This document shows positions 37,455 through 45,974 of a stretch of DNA of 64,000 nt, piece by piece. Each line of letters opens with the position of its first letter. Positions within the stretch are counted from its first letter, which is position 1. Origin of the DNA: an uncultured Mucilaginibacter sp. (lineage in GTDB: Bacteria; Bacteroidota; Bacteroidia; Sphingobacteriales; Sphingobacteriaceae). Made by a program: the position numbers and the translations under genes. The DNA is taken from assembly GCA_903891475.1 (NCBI GenBank), contig CAITEP010000036.1, forward strand, positions 62,001 through 126,000, written 5' to 3'. Under the pieces are notes generated by a model. The model saw nothing but the letters and a program-made list of their open reading frames with translations, did no database searches and was not told the origin of the DNA.

Positions 37455-37841
37455 ATGAAAAAGTTAGCTTTTGCAATTTTGCTACTGGCATTAAGTGCCT
37501 GCAGTAAAAACGCTGCGGTTGTTCCTAGTGCTGTTTCTGTTGTTAATTATCATTTTATTGGCAACAAAGATGCAACCTACTCGGTTCGATTTACGGGCTC
37601 GGACGGCATTCCTGATACTAGCACCATTACTGGTACCGAATGGAGGCAAACCATTACAGCCAAACAGGCGAGTAGCTTTAAAAATGCGGTTTTCTTTATT
37701 TCACTAACATCACCTAACACCGTAATTACTGGTACTGCCGATATAACTGTCAATAATAAAGTAATGAGCCAGGTTCCTATTAAGTTTGATTCAAGTCAGG
37801 GTGCTACCGACCTTACTTTTTATGCTTACGTTTTTAAATAG
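37455..37841 (+). CDS. Small lipoprotein of unknown function
   Basis: 128 aa from the ATG at 37455; a TTG two codons earlier is a poorer start. Lipobox at Cys16 (LLALSACSKN). The mature domain is beta-rich (YSVRFTGSDGIP, EWRQTITAKQASSF, VFFISLTSP, VIKFDSSQG-like strands), reminiscent of the MmpS-like beta-sandwich, without polar clusters suggesting an enzyme. Not recognised beyond that. The GH5 gene follows 118 bp downstream in the same direction. Confidence 0.6.
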   Translation: MKKLAFAILLLALSACSKNAAVVPSAVSVVNYHFIGNKDATYSVRFTGSDGIPDTSTITGTEWRQTITAKQASSFKNAVFFISLTSPNTVITGTADITVNNKVMSQVPIKFDSSQGATDLTFYAYVFK

Positions 37842-37959
37842 GCAATAAATTTGCCATTTCAAATAGAATAAACAAATTACTATCAAAATCAAAATAAGCG
37901 CATCAAATAATTGTAAACTTTTAGATTTGTAAATATGCTCATTATATAATCATATCTAC

Positions 37960-38940
37960 ATGTTTAAAAGCCTATTTTTAGCAAGCCTATGCTGTTTATG
38001 CTCCCTCCTTTTTGGGCAAAAGCATATAACACCTTTAATTAATAACGGTGCTTTAACGGTTAAAAACGGATTGATAGTTAATAGGCTTGGCGTACCACCC
38101 CAACTTCATGGCATAAGTTTTTCATGGAGTGTTTGGCAGGGACAAAAATATTATAACCCAGCGGTTGTTGATTGGCTAACTACCGATTTTAAGGTGGATA
38201 TTATTCGCTTAGCGATGGCTGTTGAACCTGATAGTGGCTATTTACAACAACCAAAATTTCAACAACAATTGATAGAAAACTTGGTAGATAGGGCCATAAC
38301 CGACGGTATTTATGTGCTGATTGATTGGCACGATCATCATAGCAGTAAACATATTGAACAAGCCAAAACCTTTTTTGCCGCCATGGCCAAAAAGTACAAT
38401 GGCAAACCTAATGTAATTTACGAAATATGGAACGAGCCCGAACGCATAGGTTGGGATACGGTAAAAAACTATGCGGTAAAGCTGATTACCGAAATTCGTA
38501 AATATGATACAAATAACCTCATTGTGGTTGGCAGTCCACATTGGGATCAGGATGTGGACATAGTTGCTGCCGATGCTATTGTTGGATTTGATAATATTGC
38601 TTATTCCTTCCACTTTTATGCCTCCGATCCAAACCACCAGGCTGGCCTGCGCGAACGTGCCAATAAGGCAATAAAAATGGGGTTACCTTTAATTGTGACC
38701 GAATGGGGTGTGGGCGAATCAAACGGAAATGGTGTGTTTGATAAAACCGAGAACGAGACTTGGTTGAAGTGGCTAGCAAAAAATAAATTGAGCTGGGTTA
38801 CTTGGAACCTTACCGACAAGCAGGAGACCACAGCTTTATTAATGCCTCATGCCTCCAAAAATGGCCGATGGAAAACCAACGAGTTAACGCCAAGTGGCAG
38901 TTACATAAGGCAAAAATTGCAACAGCTGAGCGGTAAATAA
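37960..38940 (+). CDS. Glycoside hydrolase family 5 endoglucanase-like enzyme
   Basis: 326 aa with a signal peptide (1-19, ending LLFGQ). A single GH5 barrel follows: RLGVPPQLHGISFSWSVWQG opens the domain, VDIIRLAMAVEP and VLIDWHDHHSS mark strands 2 and 3, the acid/base is Glu159 in EIWNEPE, the His-Phe-Tyr motif SFHFYASD is at 217-224, and the nucleophile is Glu248 in IVTEWGVGESNG. This pattern is that of the GH5_2 cellulase subfamily, acting on beta-1,4-glucans. No carbohydrate-binding module or type 9 secretion tail, so it may be periplasmic. Convergent with the SUMF1 gene. Confidence 0.9.
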   Translation: MFKSLFLASLCCLCSLLFGQKHITPLINNGALTVKNGLIVNRLGVPPQLHGISFSWSVWQGQKYYNPAVVDWLTTDFKVDIIRLAMAVEPDSGYLQQPKFQQQLIENLVDRAITDGIYVLIDWHDHHSSKHIEQAKTFFAAMAKKYNGKPNVIYEIWNEPERIGWDTVKNYAVKLITEIRKYDTNNLIVVGSPHWDQDVDIVAADAIVGFDNIAYSFHFYASDPNHQAGLRERANKAIKMGLPLIVTEWGVGESNGNGVFDKTENETWLKWLAKNKLSWVTWNLTDKQETTALLMPHASKNGRWKTNELTPSGSYIRQKLQQLSGK

Positions 38941-38975
38941 AACCATTTATCAATTTGAATTTTGCTACCAAAAAA

Positions 38976-40151
38976 TTAAGGATTGGACGCCAAACGGAAA
39001 CCAAAGGTCAAGAAGCGTAGTTCAGGAGCACTAAAATATCGGTTGGCAATACGGCAATAATGCGCAGCATCGTTCCAGCAACCACCCCGACGTACACGTA
39101 CTGTGCCAGTAGCAGGGCCTGTTGGGTTTTCGGTAGGGCTGTTTGCATAATAATGTTCATCATACCAATCCTGGCACCATTCATCCACATTTCCCGACAT
39201 ATCATATATACCAAGTTCGTTAGGTTTTTTTTGCCCTACGGGATTGGTTTTATGACCACTGTTGTCATAATACCACCCAACATTATCCAACTCATCGCCT
39301 GCTCCGCTATAAACTTTACTCATGCTCTTTATACCACCAATGGCTGCAAATTCCCATTCGGCCTCGGTAGGTAATCTGTAGGTTTTTCCCGTTTTTTGGT
39401 TTAGCCTTTTAATAAAAACTTGTATATCATCCCAACTTACGTTTTCAACCGGGCAATTATCACAACCAGGAAATTTTGATGGATTATTCCCCATTACAGC
39501 CATCCATTGTGCCTGGGTTACTTCAAATTTACCTATATTAAAGCTGCTTAACGTTACCTTATGTACCGGTTTTGCCGATAAGTCTAATTTATCATTACTT
39601 CCCATATCAAAGGTTCCGCCTTGCACAGCAACCATTTCGATATTATTCATAATATCCAGTTTGGCTTGTTCCCTTTTCTTAGCATCCTCTATGGCTTTTT
39701 GGTCGGCTAGTTCTTTTTCATTTTGGGCTTTTTGGTCGGCTAAGGCTCGTTCCTTTTCGGCTTGTTCGTTTTGTTTAATTTCTAACTCCTTTTGTAAGCG
39801 GGTCTTTACTACAGCCGCCATGCCTATGTTTAAAATTGTTTCCACACCTACTGTAGCAATGGTATAGGTTTGGGTTAATTCGTCCAGTTTATTTGTTCCA
39901 ACGGCTTTAATTATATAATCTCCTTTTTCCAGTTTCACCTTTAAAATTTGTCCGGTGCTTAGTGTGCCTTTTAAATCACCATCCATGTAAATAGTACAAT
40001 CAGAGTCAGGTAAAATTTTTACAGTTGCAAAATTACCCGATAGTGTACTTCCTTGCGTTTTCTTTTTAGGCTGCCCGCCAGTAGTTGACTGAGCCATTAA
40101 TAAATTTGAATACGTAAATAAAAGGGCGAAAAGGATAAACAGGTTTTTCAT
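38976..40151 (-). CDS. Exported SUMF1-domain protein with PEGA-like domain
   Basis: 391 aa. Signal peptide 1-20, a PEGA-like beta domain at about 40-112 (KILPDSDCTIYMDGDLKG), a Lys/Glu/Gln-rich coiled coil at 115-168, then a formylglycine-generating-enzyme (SUMF1) fold at 172-391 (VQGGTFDMGSN, FEVTQAQWMAVMG, YRLPTEAEWEFAA, GIYDMSGNVDEWCQDWY, RRGGCWNDAAHYCRIANR). True FGE has two catalytic cysteines in the last block; only one position seems retained, so this is more likely a binding or structural C-type-lectin-like domain. The coiled coil suggests oligomers. Function unknown. Confidence 0.82.
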   Translation of the reverse strand: MKNLFILFALLFTYSNLLMAQSTTGGQPKKKTQGSTLSGNFATVKILPDSDCTIYMDGDLKGTLSTGQILKVKLEKGDYIIKAVGTNKLDELTQTYTIATVGVETILNIGMAAVVKTRLQKELEIKQNEQAEKERALADQKAQNEKELADQKAIEDAKKREQAKLDIMNNIEMVAVQGGTFDMGSNDKLDLSAKPVHKVTLSSFNIGKFEVTQAQWMAVMGNNPSKFPGCDNCPVENVSWDDIQVFIKRLNQKTGKTYRLPTEAEWEFAAIGGIKSMSKVYSGAGDELDNVGWYYDNSGHKTNPVGQKKPNELGIYDMSGNVDEWCQDWYDEHYYANSPTENPTGPATGTVRVRRGGCWNDAAHYCRIANRYFSAPELRFLTFGFRLASNP

Positions 40152-40372
40152 TGTAAAATGAATAGATTACAAACTAATGGTTACGGTAAATTAATGATCT
40201 ATAGTCAGTATTTATAAATAGCTTTAAACATAGTTAAATATAATTAGAATGTCAAAATTCTTTTTCCTATTTTGCATTCAAATACTAATTATTGGAATCT
40301 TGAATTCGTTTAAAAAAGCATATTAAAGTACCAATCAAAAGCCAACAAATTAAAACCAAATTGAAATAATAT

Positions 40373-40415
40373 AAGGTTGCAGCGTCTACACCGGGCACCC
40401 GCACCTTGTAACCTT
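40373..40415 (+). promoter_or_regulatory. Structured leader or attenuator before the Gfo/Idh gene
   Basis: AAGGTTGCA (40373-40381) pairs fully (one G-U) with TGTAACCTT (40407-40415). The 25-nt loop is unusually G+C-rich for this genome and can form a small inner GCG/CGC stem. TGAAATTTTTATAAA follows, so the element could act as a terminator or attenuator; it ends 20 nt before the ATG at 40436. No known riboswitch class was recognised. Confidence 0.5.
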
Positions 40416-40435
40416 GAAATTTTTATAAACCAATT

Positions 40436-41740
40436 ATGAGCACAGAAAAAGGCAAAGAAAATACCCTGAACCGCAGGGGATTTATTAAAAACGTGGCAGT
40501 TGCTTCGGCAGCTTTCATGATTGTACCACGCTTTGTGCTTGGCAAAGGCTATACCGCGCCAAGCGATATGATTAACCTGGGGTTTATAGGTACCGGAAAA
40601 CAAGCCCTTGGACTAAAAGACGCGTTCTTATCAACCAACGAGATCAATATTTTGGCTGCTGCCGATGTTTATGGCGCTAAACTGGATTTGTTTAATAAAG
40701 AGGTGAAAAAATATTTGAGTAATAAAAAAGACAGCCATGGCAATACCAGCGAAGTTACCGGCTATGCCGATTTTAGAGATTTATTGGCTCGTAAGGATAT
40801 TGACGCAGTTGTAATTGCCGTGCCTGATCATTGGCATTCCATAATTGCTATACTAGCTGCCCGTGCAGGTAAGGATATTTATTGCGAGAAACCACTCTCG
40901 CTCACCATACAGGAAGGGCGCGCCATGGTAGATGAAAGCCGCAGAGCTAACCGTGTTTTTCAAACAGGGAGCATGCAACGCTCGTGGCACGAGTTTAGGC
41001 AAGCGGTAGAGCTGGTACGCAACGGCTACATTGGCGATATAAAAACCGTAAAGGTAAATGTTGGCGTGGCCCCAATACCCTATAATTTAGCAGCCGAAAC
41101 AATACCCGAAAGCCTGAATTGGGATTTTTGGCTAGGTCCGAATAGCCCACAGGCTTATAACCACTTTTTGGCACCGGGTTTAAAAGATATTTTTTGGGCC
41201 AAATGGCGAGACTATAAAGAATTTGGCGGCGGCGGCATGACCGACTGGGGCGCCCACATGTTTGATATTGCCCAATGGGGACTGGATATGGATGCTACCG
41301 GCCCTACCTCCATTACTCCGCCCGATAAGGACCATGAGTTTTTAACCTACCAATATGCAAATGGCATCACCATGACGCACGAACCTGCCGGCAACCAGGG
41401 TGTAACCTTTGTGGGCACCACAAGTACAATCCATGTGCAACGCGGTAAGCTGGAAACCACCCCTATTGAGCTAAAAGACAAACTAATAGGCCCTAACGAA
41501 AAGCATGTTTACCTAAGCGAAAACCATTATAAAGACTTTTTACAGGCCATGCGTAACCGAACCAAACCCGTTGCCGATGTGGAGATAGGCCACCGCACCG
41601 CCACCATTTGCAACATAGGCAACATAGCCTACCAGCTAAAACGCCCCCTACAATGGAACCCGCAAAAAGAAGAATTTTTAAACGACGACGAAGCAAACAA
41701 ACTACGTAGCCGTGAAATGCGGAAGGAATGGGTGGTTTAG
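40436..41740 (+). CDS. Tat-exported Gfo/Idh/MocA family oxidoreductase
   Basis: 434 aa. A twin-arginine signal is at residues 11-35 (LNRRGFIKNVAVASAAFMIV), so the folded protein with its NAD(P) would be exported. The nucleotide fold has LGFIGTGKQ, then AAADVYGAKLD and VVIAVPDHWHSIIA; the conserved CEKPLSLTIQEGR contains the catalytic-site lysine. The C-terminal half shows the sugar-oxidoreductase beta-sheet domain with GGGGMTDWGAHMFDIAQWGL. Such exported members are abundant in Bacteroidota and act on sugars or inositols; the substrate is not known. Preceded by the structured leader at 40373-40415 and ended by a strong terminator. Confidence 0.92.
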   Translation: MSTEKGKENTLNRRGFIKNVAVASAAFMIVPRFVLGKGYTAPSDMINLGFIGTGKQALGLKDAFLSTNEINILAAADVYGAKLDLFNKEVKKYLSNKKDSHGNTSEVTGYADFRDLLARKDIDAVVIAVPDHWHSIIAILAARAGKDIYCEKPLSLTIQEGRAMVDESRRANRVFQTGSMQRSWHEFRQAVELVRNGYIGDIKTVKVNVGVAPIPYNLAAETIPESLNWDFWLGPNSPQAYNHFLAPGLKDIFWAKWRDYKEFGGGGMTDWGAHMFDIAQWGLDMDATGPTSITPPDKDHEFLTYQYANGITMTHEPAGNQGVTFVGTTSTIHVQRGKLETTPIELKDKLIGPNEKHVYLSENHYKDFLQAMRNRTKPVADVEIGHRTATICNIGNIAYQLKRPLQWNPQKEEFLNDDEANKLRSREMRKEWVV

Positions 41741-41775
41741 TAAGCTGAAACTAACTTCGCCTTAATTTGACATGA

Positions 41776-41803
41776 GCCCTGGAATATTCCAGGGCATTTT
41801 TTT
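41776..41803 (+). terminator. Intrinsic terminator of the Gfo/Idh gene
   Basis: A perfect palindrome GCCCTGGAATATTCCAGGGC (41776-41795) is followed by ATTTTTTTTG. It starts 35 bp after the stop codon. The following 300 bp to the 63-aa gene is A+T-rich and shows no open frame or repeat; it presumably holds the promoter of the 42112-43044 cassette. Confidence 0.92.
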
Positions 41804-42111
41804 TGTGCTTTTATAGCCCACCCGAGATTGCTTTGTATTAAAAAGACTAAGCGTAAAGACCTTCAAAATATTCGAAATTACCTCAAGGCTTAAACTTAGG
41901 GAAATAAAAAGTAGACAATATTGTTACCTTATTTTTTTGGTTCGAAAATAACCTTAATTCTTATAAAATCAAGTACTTATACGCAATTTTTTAAGGCGTT
42001 TTTACCCTGTTATTTTAAAATGGGTCGTATTATTTTTATGTACGCAAAATTGTTAAAACTTATTTATTAAAAGTTGTTTTTATTAAATTATGTAATTAAA
42101 ACTAAAATAGG

Positions 42112-42303
42112 ATGACTGTAGATAATGAAGAGTTTGAAAAATCAAACAACCAACTTGGCCCAAAAAGAGGCGCAATTCCTACAAGCAAGGAAGAAATTGC
42201 AAAAGCTAAAAAATTTATACCGGAATTTGAAAAGGAAGCAAGCGATGAAGGTATTAATTTAAAAAAAATAAATTTAAAGAAGAGAAACAAAACAGATAAA
42301 TAA
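42112..42303 (+). CDS. 63-aa charged protein with RGAIPTS motif, first gene of a two-gene cassette
   Basis: 63 aa, hydrophilic, with many Lys and Glu and no membrane segment or signal peptide. Residues 15-29 read QLGPKRGAIPTSKEE. The next gene encodes an almost identical stretch near its own N-terminus (KLFRGAIPTSRHELA), so the two proteins share the core RGAIPTS followed by a charged residue, Glu and a hydrophobic residue before Ala. ATG is preceded by AATAGG, and the next gene begins 21 bp after its stop, supporting an operon. Reality of the gene is supported by the shared motif and spacing. Not recognised as any known family; a small substrate, inhibitor or cofactor of the papain-like protein are all possible. 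Confidence 0.6.
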   Translation: MTVDNEEFEKSNNQLGPKRGAIPTSKEEIAKAKKFIPEFEKEASDEGINLKKINLKKRNKTDK

Positions 42304-42324
42304 TAAAAACCAAATTAAAAAATC

Positions 42325-43044
42325 ATGGATTCATCAACTAACCAACCCAAATTATTTAGAGGTGCTATCCCAACCTCTAGGCACGAGCTAGCAGCTTCTA
42401 TTCCGCATGAAGCCAAACATGTTGCACCACCCAATTTCATTATCATTCCACAAAAAATTTCCATGTGGGGAAATAATCAGTACCGTGATTGTGTTACCGC
42501 CGAAGAAGCATTTGCCAAAGCTTGCCATAACCCCACAATTTTTTTTAATGATGCCTATATAATTGATTGGGCAACAAAACACGGTGTGTTAAATGGTGCT
42601 ACGCTTACGCAGGTAATGAACTATATGCAAACCGACGGCTTTACACAAACACCTCACGTTTACAAGGATGGCGGATATTTTTCTGTTGATTGGACAAAGG
42701 ATGCAACTCTAAAAAGTGCCATTTCTTTAGGCCCTGTAAAAATTGGGATTGCTGCTAATCAAATTGAAAAAGCTTACCAATCAACCGGTGGCAAAAGCGG
42801 TTGGTTTGCAACCGGATTTCATGCCGACCCAAATGAAGACCATTGTGTTTCATTATGCGGATACGGAACCATTAGCTGGTTGGCACAACACCTAAAAGTG
42901 CATGTACCAAATGGTGTGGACGGTAATAAGACAGGTTTCGCCATGTTTACTTGGGACTCGATAGGTATTATTGATGAACCTTCACTTTTAGCCATTACCC
43001 ACGAAGCATGGTTAAGAAACCCAACTACTATTATAATACCATAA
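42325..43044 (+). CDS. Papain-fold (C1-like) cysteine-peptidase-type protein with RGAIPTS motif
   Basis: 239 aa, no signal peptide. After an N-terminal 45 residues that include FRGAIPTSRHELA come papain-like landmarks: MWGNNQYRDCVTAEEAFAKA with Gln52 (oxyanion) and Cys56 (nucleophile), DHCVSLCGYG with His173, and FAMFTWDSIG near 207-214, where Asp211 could replace the usual Asn. The layout matches a group of short bacterial and phage papain-fold proteins with a G-D-C-V core; here Arg replaces Gly. It probably hydrolyses or transfers acyl or peptide bonds, but no substrate is known. It follows the 63-aa gene by 21 bp and ends in a terminator at 43067-43103. Confidence 0.65.
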   Translation: MDSSTNQPKLFRGAIPTSRHELAASIPHEAKHVAPPNFIIIPQKISMWGNNQYRDCVTAEEAFAKACHNPTIFFNDAYIIDWATKHGVLNGATLTQVMNYMQTDGFTQTPHVYKDGGYFSVDWTKDATLKSAISLGPVKIGIAANQIEKAYQSTGGKSGWFATGFHADPNEDHCVSLCGYGTISWLAQHLKVHVPNGVDGNKTGFAMFTWDSIGIIDEPSLLAITHEAWLRNPTTIIIP

Positions 43045-43066
43045 TTAGTATAACGCGGATATGAAA

Positions 43067-43103
43067 AAACACCTCTTGTATTATATAAAGAGGTGTTTTT
43101 ATT
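43067..43103 (+). terminator. Intrinsic terminator of the papain-like cassette
   Basis: AAACACCTCTT (43067-43077) pairs with AGAGGTGTTT (43089-43098), loop TGTATTATATA, followed by TTATTTATT. It begins 22 bp after the stop codon at 43044. Confidence 0.85.
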
Positions 43104-43351
43104 TATTATTAATTTTTTAATAAACCGCATCAAGACTAAAATAAATAATTACCAAATATTACACAAGCATTCATGTAGCATTGCTTATGTGTAATAAATA
43201 ATCCACCGCCCATATACCTAATAAGACCGATAGCACTTTAACATATCGAAAAAACATTTTAAAAAATTAACTACCAACTCCTAAAAATTATTTAAATCAC
43301 CCAAATTCTAATTATTTGGGAGGTACAGGAATTTTGAATATTAACCTTATT

Positions 43352-43488
43352 GAATAAATTGTTGGTTAGCATACAAACACTGCTACGCTTATGCTTGCGC
43401 GAGATGGGAGTGAGAATAAGGCCCCGAATGAATAAATGGTTTTTTAGCACACAAGCACCGCTTAGCTAATACTTGCGCGTGAGGGGGA
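43352..43488. repeat. Two 59-bp imperfect direct repeats, period 78 bp
   Basis: Copies at 43352-43410 and 43430-43488 share GAATAAAT at the start, TTAGCA(T/C)ACAA in the middle and CTTGCGCG near the end; about four fifths of positions agree by eye. Both are richer in G+C than the surrounding sequence, and the ends (CTTGCGCG) are followed by G-rich runs. The segment has no open frame. Confidence 0.6.
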
Positions 43489-43690
43489 TTCGACTCCCTC
43501 TAACTTATAAACCTGTGATGAAAATCAAGGCTTTTTTTTTATATACTATTTTGGTAGCTTATTTGCCTCACAGTGCTGGTGGGCTGCTCCTGCTCCCCTA
43601 TATGAAACGAAACAATGCAGGCTGAATCATAATTTATGAAATGGCCTCCATTGATTTTATATATATGTGAAAGCCCCAATAATCATTAGC

Positions 43691-44497
43691 TTAATTAACA
43701 AGTCTACTCAACCGTTTTATAATAGCTTTTACAATTCCCCCATCCATTTGTATACGTCGGTCGGTAGTCCAAACTATAGCCTTGGTATTTTTAACTCTGT
43801 GAATTTTACCAAAACCTCTTTCTGATAGTTTGAGGGCCAAAAAGCCATCTTCATTAGTACCCGTTGGATGGTTAAAGCCCTCCACCTGTAAGCCTTGCAA
43901 TCGCCTGAATCCTGAATTAAAACCATAAACATTTACAGCTTTATCCTTTTTTAAATTATTATAAAATCGTGTAAAGTCAGCCATTATTTCATAAAAATAA
44001 TAAAAAACTCGGCCAGGTTTGGAGGTCGGAATAAACGAAAACCGACCATAGGTAATAGCAATTTCATCATTTTCAACTAATGGCTTTGTCATTGCCTGAA
44101 TCCAATCTTTTGGATAGATGGTATCAGCATCTGCGTTCAAAATTATGCTGCCTACGGCTTCAAACAATCCGGCATTGCGTGCTTGAGTTATTCCCTGGTT
44201 GCTTTCTGTAATACACTTTACACCGCATGCATTAACCAACTCCCCCGTTCTATCAGTGGAATTGTTATCTACTACTATGATTTCAACTGGTATATTAGTT
44301 TTATTGTTGCACAATGACGCGAGCGTAGCTACGATATTTTCAGCTTCGTTATACGCCGGAATAACAATGGAGATTTCGGGCGTCCCAAAATATAGGTTTT
44401 TCTTATAGGCTACTTCAATCTCATTTAACAAAGTAGCTTCTTGATTATTATTAAACAAGAATTTTTTTATATAAGTAGGAATAAAAATTGCTTTCAT
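43691..44497 (-). CDS. Glycosyltransferase family 2
   Basis: 268 aa. GT-A fold with EISIVIPAYNEAENIVATLASL at the start, IIVVDNNSTDRTGEL for the nucleotide-sugar-binding Asp, and ILNADADTIYPKDWI as the DxD metal motif. The acceptor region contains NSGFRRLQG and TNEDGFLALKLSE with the catalytic Glu-Asp. No membrane helix except possibly at the end, so cytoplasmic and membrane-peripheral. It follows the acyltransferase by 36 bp on the same strand and likely belongs to the polysaccharide pathway. Sugar specificity unknown. Confidence 0.88.
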   Translation of the reverse strand: MKAIFIPTYIKKFLFNNNQEATLLNEIEVAYKKNLYFGTPEISIVIPAYNEAENIVATLASLCNNKTNIPVEIIVVDNNSTDRTGELVNACGVKCITESNQGITQARNAGLFEAVGSIILNADADTIYPKDWIQAMTKPLVENDEIAITYGRFSFIPTSKPGRVFYYFYEIMADFTRFYNNLKKDKAVNVYGFNSGFRRLQGLQVEGFNHPTGTNEDGFLALKLSERGFGKIHRVKNTKAIVWTTDRRIQMDGGIVKAIIKRLSRLVN

Positions 44498-44533
44498 AAA
44501 TAGTGGTATTTTGATAAATTGTTTTTTGGCTAG

Positions 44534-45652
44534 TTATTTAAGTCCGAATATAAATTTAAACCTTGTCCGACCTATCAATCCTACACTTAAAATTGATAAG
44601 AATATGATAACCGAAAAAAAGGAAAGGCGTAATATCAAGGCGTTAAAAAATGAATTTGTAAAAAAACGACTGCACTCCATTTTGCTTAAAATGGAAGTAA
44701 ATTGAGCAATGATGATACAATGCAGTAAATAAATACCGTAACAAAACCGCTCAGGTTTAAAAGCTTCAACTTTATTAGGAATCCTGATTTTTAAAATAGC
44801 AATAAATAATAACACGGTTAACAAAATATTCGACAACCTAATAGATGCAAAAGGATCATCCGAACCAATTTTAGCCAATAAAACACCTTCTTCGCATGCT
44901 AAAAAGTAAGTTGCAATGAGTAGGAAGACGATGAGTCGCCAATGAACAATCTTCAACAAATCTTTAAAAGTGCTGTACTTCAATTTGATAAAATAGCCAA
45001 GCCACATAAAAAAAGTATAGCCAAAAATTGATTTAGTGTGATTGGTAGCTATCCACCCGTTATATAGGTTAAAACAATAAAATAGGGTAATTAAGGCTAA
45101 AATTATCCCAAACCAATATTGGTTAACAAACCTTTTAAAAAGTATTAAGGTAAGTGCTGATAAAATAGAAATTGGTATAAACCAATAGGCCGAATGAAAA
45201 ATAAAAGATCCTCCTAAATTTATAATAATATGAACAATACCTAATAAACTAAGTGTTGTAAATTGATGTATTGTTAAAACTTTTAAACTTTCAATAAAAA
45301 CAAAAATCATCAAAAATATTATCCAAGGTAAAATTAATGGATAAAACCTGTATTTCAAATAACCTAAAATACTCATGTTTTGAATTTTATTGTTTAAAAA
45401 ATACCCTGTTATGATAAAAAAATTGATAGTTCCAATTTTACCCAATTGCAAAAATACTACCTTATACCATTCAAATTGAGGTTGAACAACATGCCGGGCA
45501 TCCCAACTAAGTAAACAGTGCCCCCATACTATAGAGCAAATGGAAAAAAAACGAATCAGCCCCATTTTCTCATCTATTGTGTAAGATCCGGCGTGTGGAA
45601 TAAATGGAAAGCTTAAATTATAATATGTTCTCATAATGTTCATTGTAACCAT
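44534..45652 (-). CDS. Acyltransferase family 3 membrane protein
   Basis: 372 aa with ten membrane helices. The start shows the acyltransferase-3 pattern MGLIRFFSICSIVWGHCLLS, with the His-Cys in the first helix replacing the common H-x-x-x-x-x-H arrangement, then FFIITGYFL and YLKYRFYPLILPWIIF with conserved Arg. Such proteins O-acetylate or otherwise acylate polysaccharides or lipids. ATG at 45652 or the ATG at 45643 are both possible starts. Divergent from the sigma-54 response regulator; the shared upstream region holds the inverted repeats at 45757-45804. Confidence 0.82.
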   Translation of the reverse strand: MVTMNIMRTYYNLSFPFIPHAGSYTIDEKMGLIRFFSICSIVWGHCLLSWDARHVVQPQFEWYKVVFLQLGKIGTINFFIITGYFLNNKIQNMSILGYLKYRFYPLILPWIIFLMIFVFIESLKVLTIHQFTTLSLLGIVHIIINLGGSFIFHSAYWFIPISILSALTLILFKRFVNQYWFGIILALITLFYCFNLYNGWIATNHTKSIFGYTFFMWLGYFIKLKYSTFKDLLKIVHWRLIVFLLIATYFLACEEGVLLAKIGSDDPFASIRLSNILLTVLLFIAILKIRIPNKVEAFKPERFCYGIYLLHCIIIAQFTSILSKMECSRFFTNSFFNALILRLSFFSVIIFLSILSVGLIGRTRFKFIFGLK

Positions 45653-45756
45653 TAAATCATGGCCACTTTAAAAAGTTTGATTTAATACATTTCGGTTTAC
45701 AGCAATTGTTCCAATATCATATTCAGCTATAATTATGCGGTTTAACCCTGTGTTTT

Positions 45757-45804
45757 ATTCCATATTTTGGAAAAATTCCATTTTTGAAATTATTTTTATG
45801 GAAT
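45757..45804. promoter_or_regulatory. Inverted repeat TTCCA-N5-TGGAA with extra half-sites, upstream of sigma-54 response regulator
   Basis: TTCCATATTTTGGAA at 45758-45772 is an inverted repeat. Further half-sites TTCCA (45776-45780) and ATGGAAT (45798-45804) follow. The identical 15-mer occurs at 47344-47358 before hnoX. It lies 105 bp from the acyltransferase start and 200 bp from the response regulator start. The remaining divergent region (45653-45974) is A+T-rich with no sigma-54 element that I could find. Confidence 0.5.
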
Positions 45805-45974
45805 AGGTTGTTATTTTAAGAGGTATAAAAGTTAGATTTATTTGCTTGCTTATAGCTAATAGTTTAAACTTTTGTAACAATATAATGATGAAAGGTATTT
45901 TGGATTGATCTTTATTAATTTTAATTGAATTTTACTTTTTCTTATAGATATAATTTATACCAATAACAAATTAC

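Larger units (their letters stand above)
43045..43690. other. 646-bp non-coding region with hairpin and tandem repeats
   Basis: Besides the terminator, it holds a long hairpin at 43158-43195 (ATTACACA...AGC paired with GCTTATGTGTAAT), the pair of 59-bp repeats at 43352-43488, and at 43481-43500 the palindrome-like GAGGGGGATTCGACTCCCTC. That last sequence resembles a tRNA T-arm but no acceptor or anticodon arms accompany it. No open frame was accepted. The region borders the polysaccharide island, so it may mark an old insertion or recombination point. Confidence 0.4.

Noticed and set aside
38976..39633. Active formylglycine-generating enzyme
   Set aside because: The pair of catalytic cysteines is not intact in the final RRGGCWNDAAHYCRIANR block, so sulfatase activation is not supported.
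43481..43500. tRNA gene suggested by the GGATTCGACTCCC T-arm-like sequence
   Set aside because: No acceptor stem, D-arm or anticodon arm fits upstream or downstream on either strand.
45780..45974. Sigma-54 promoter for the response regulator gene
   Set aside because: No GG-N10-GC arrangement was found on the plus strand in this interval.
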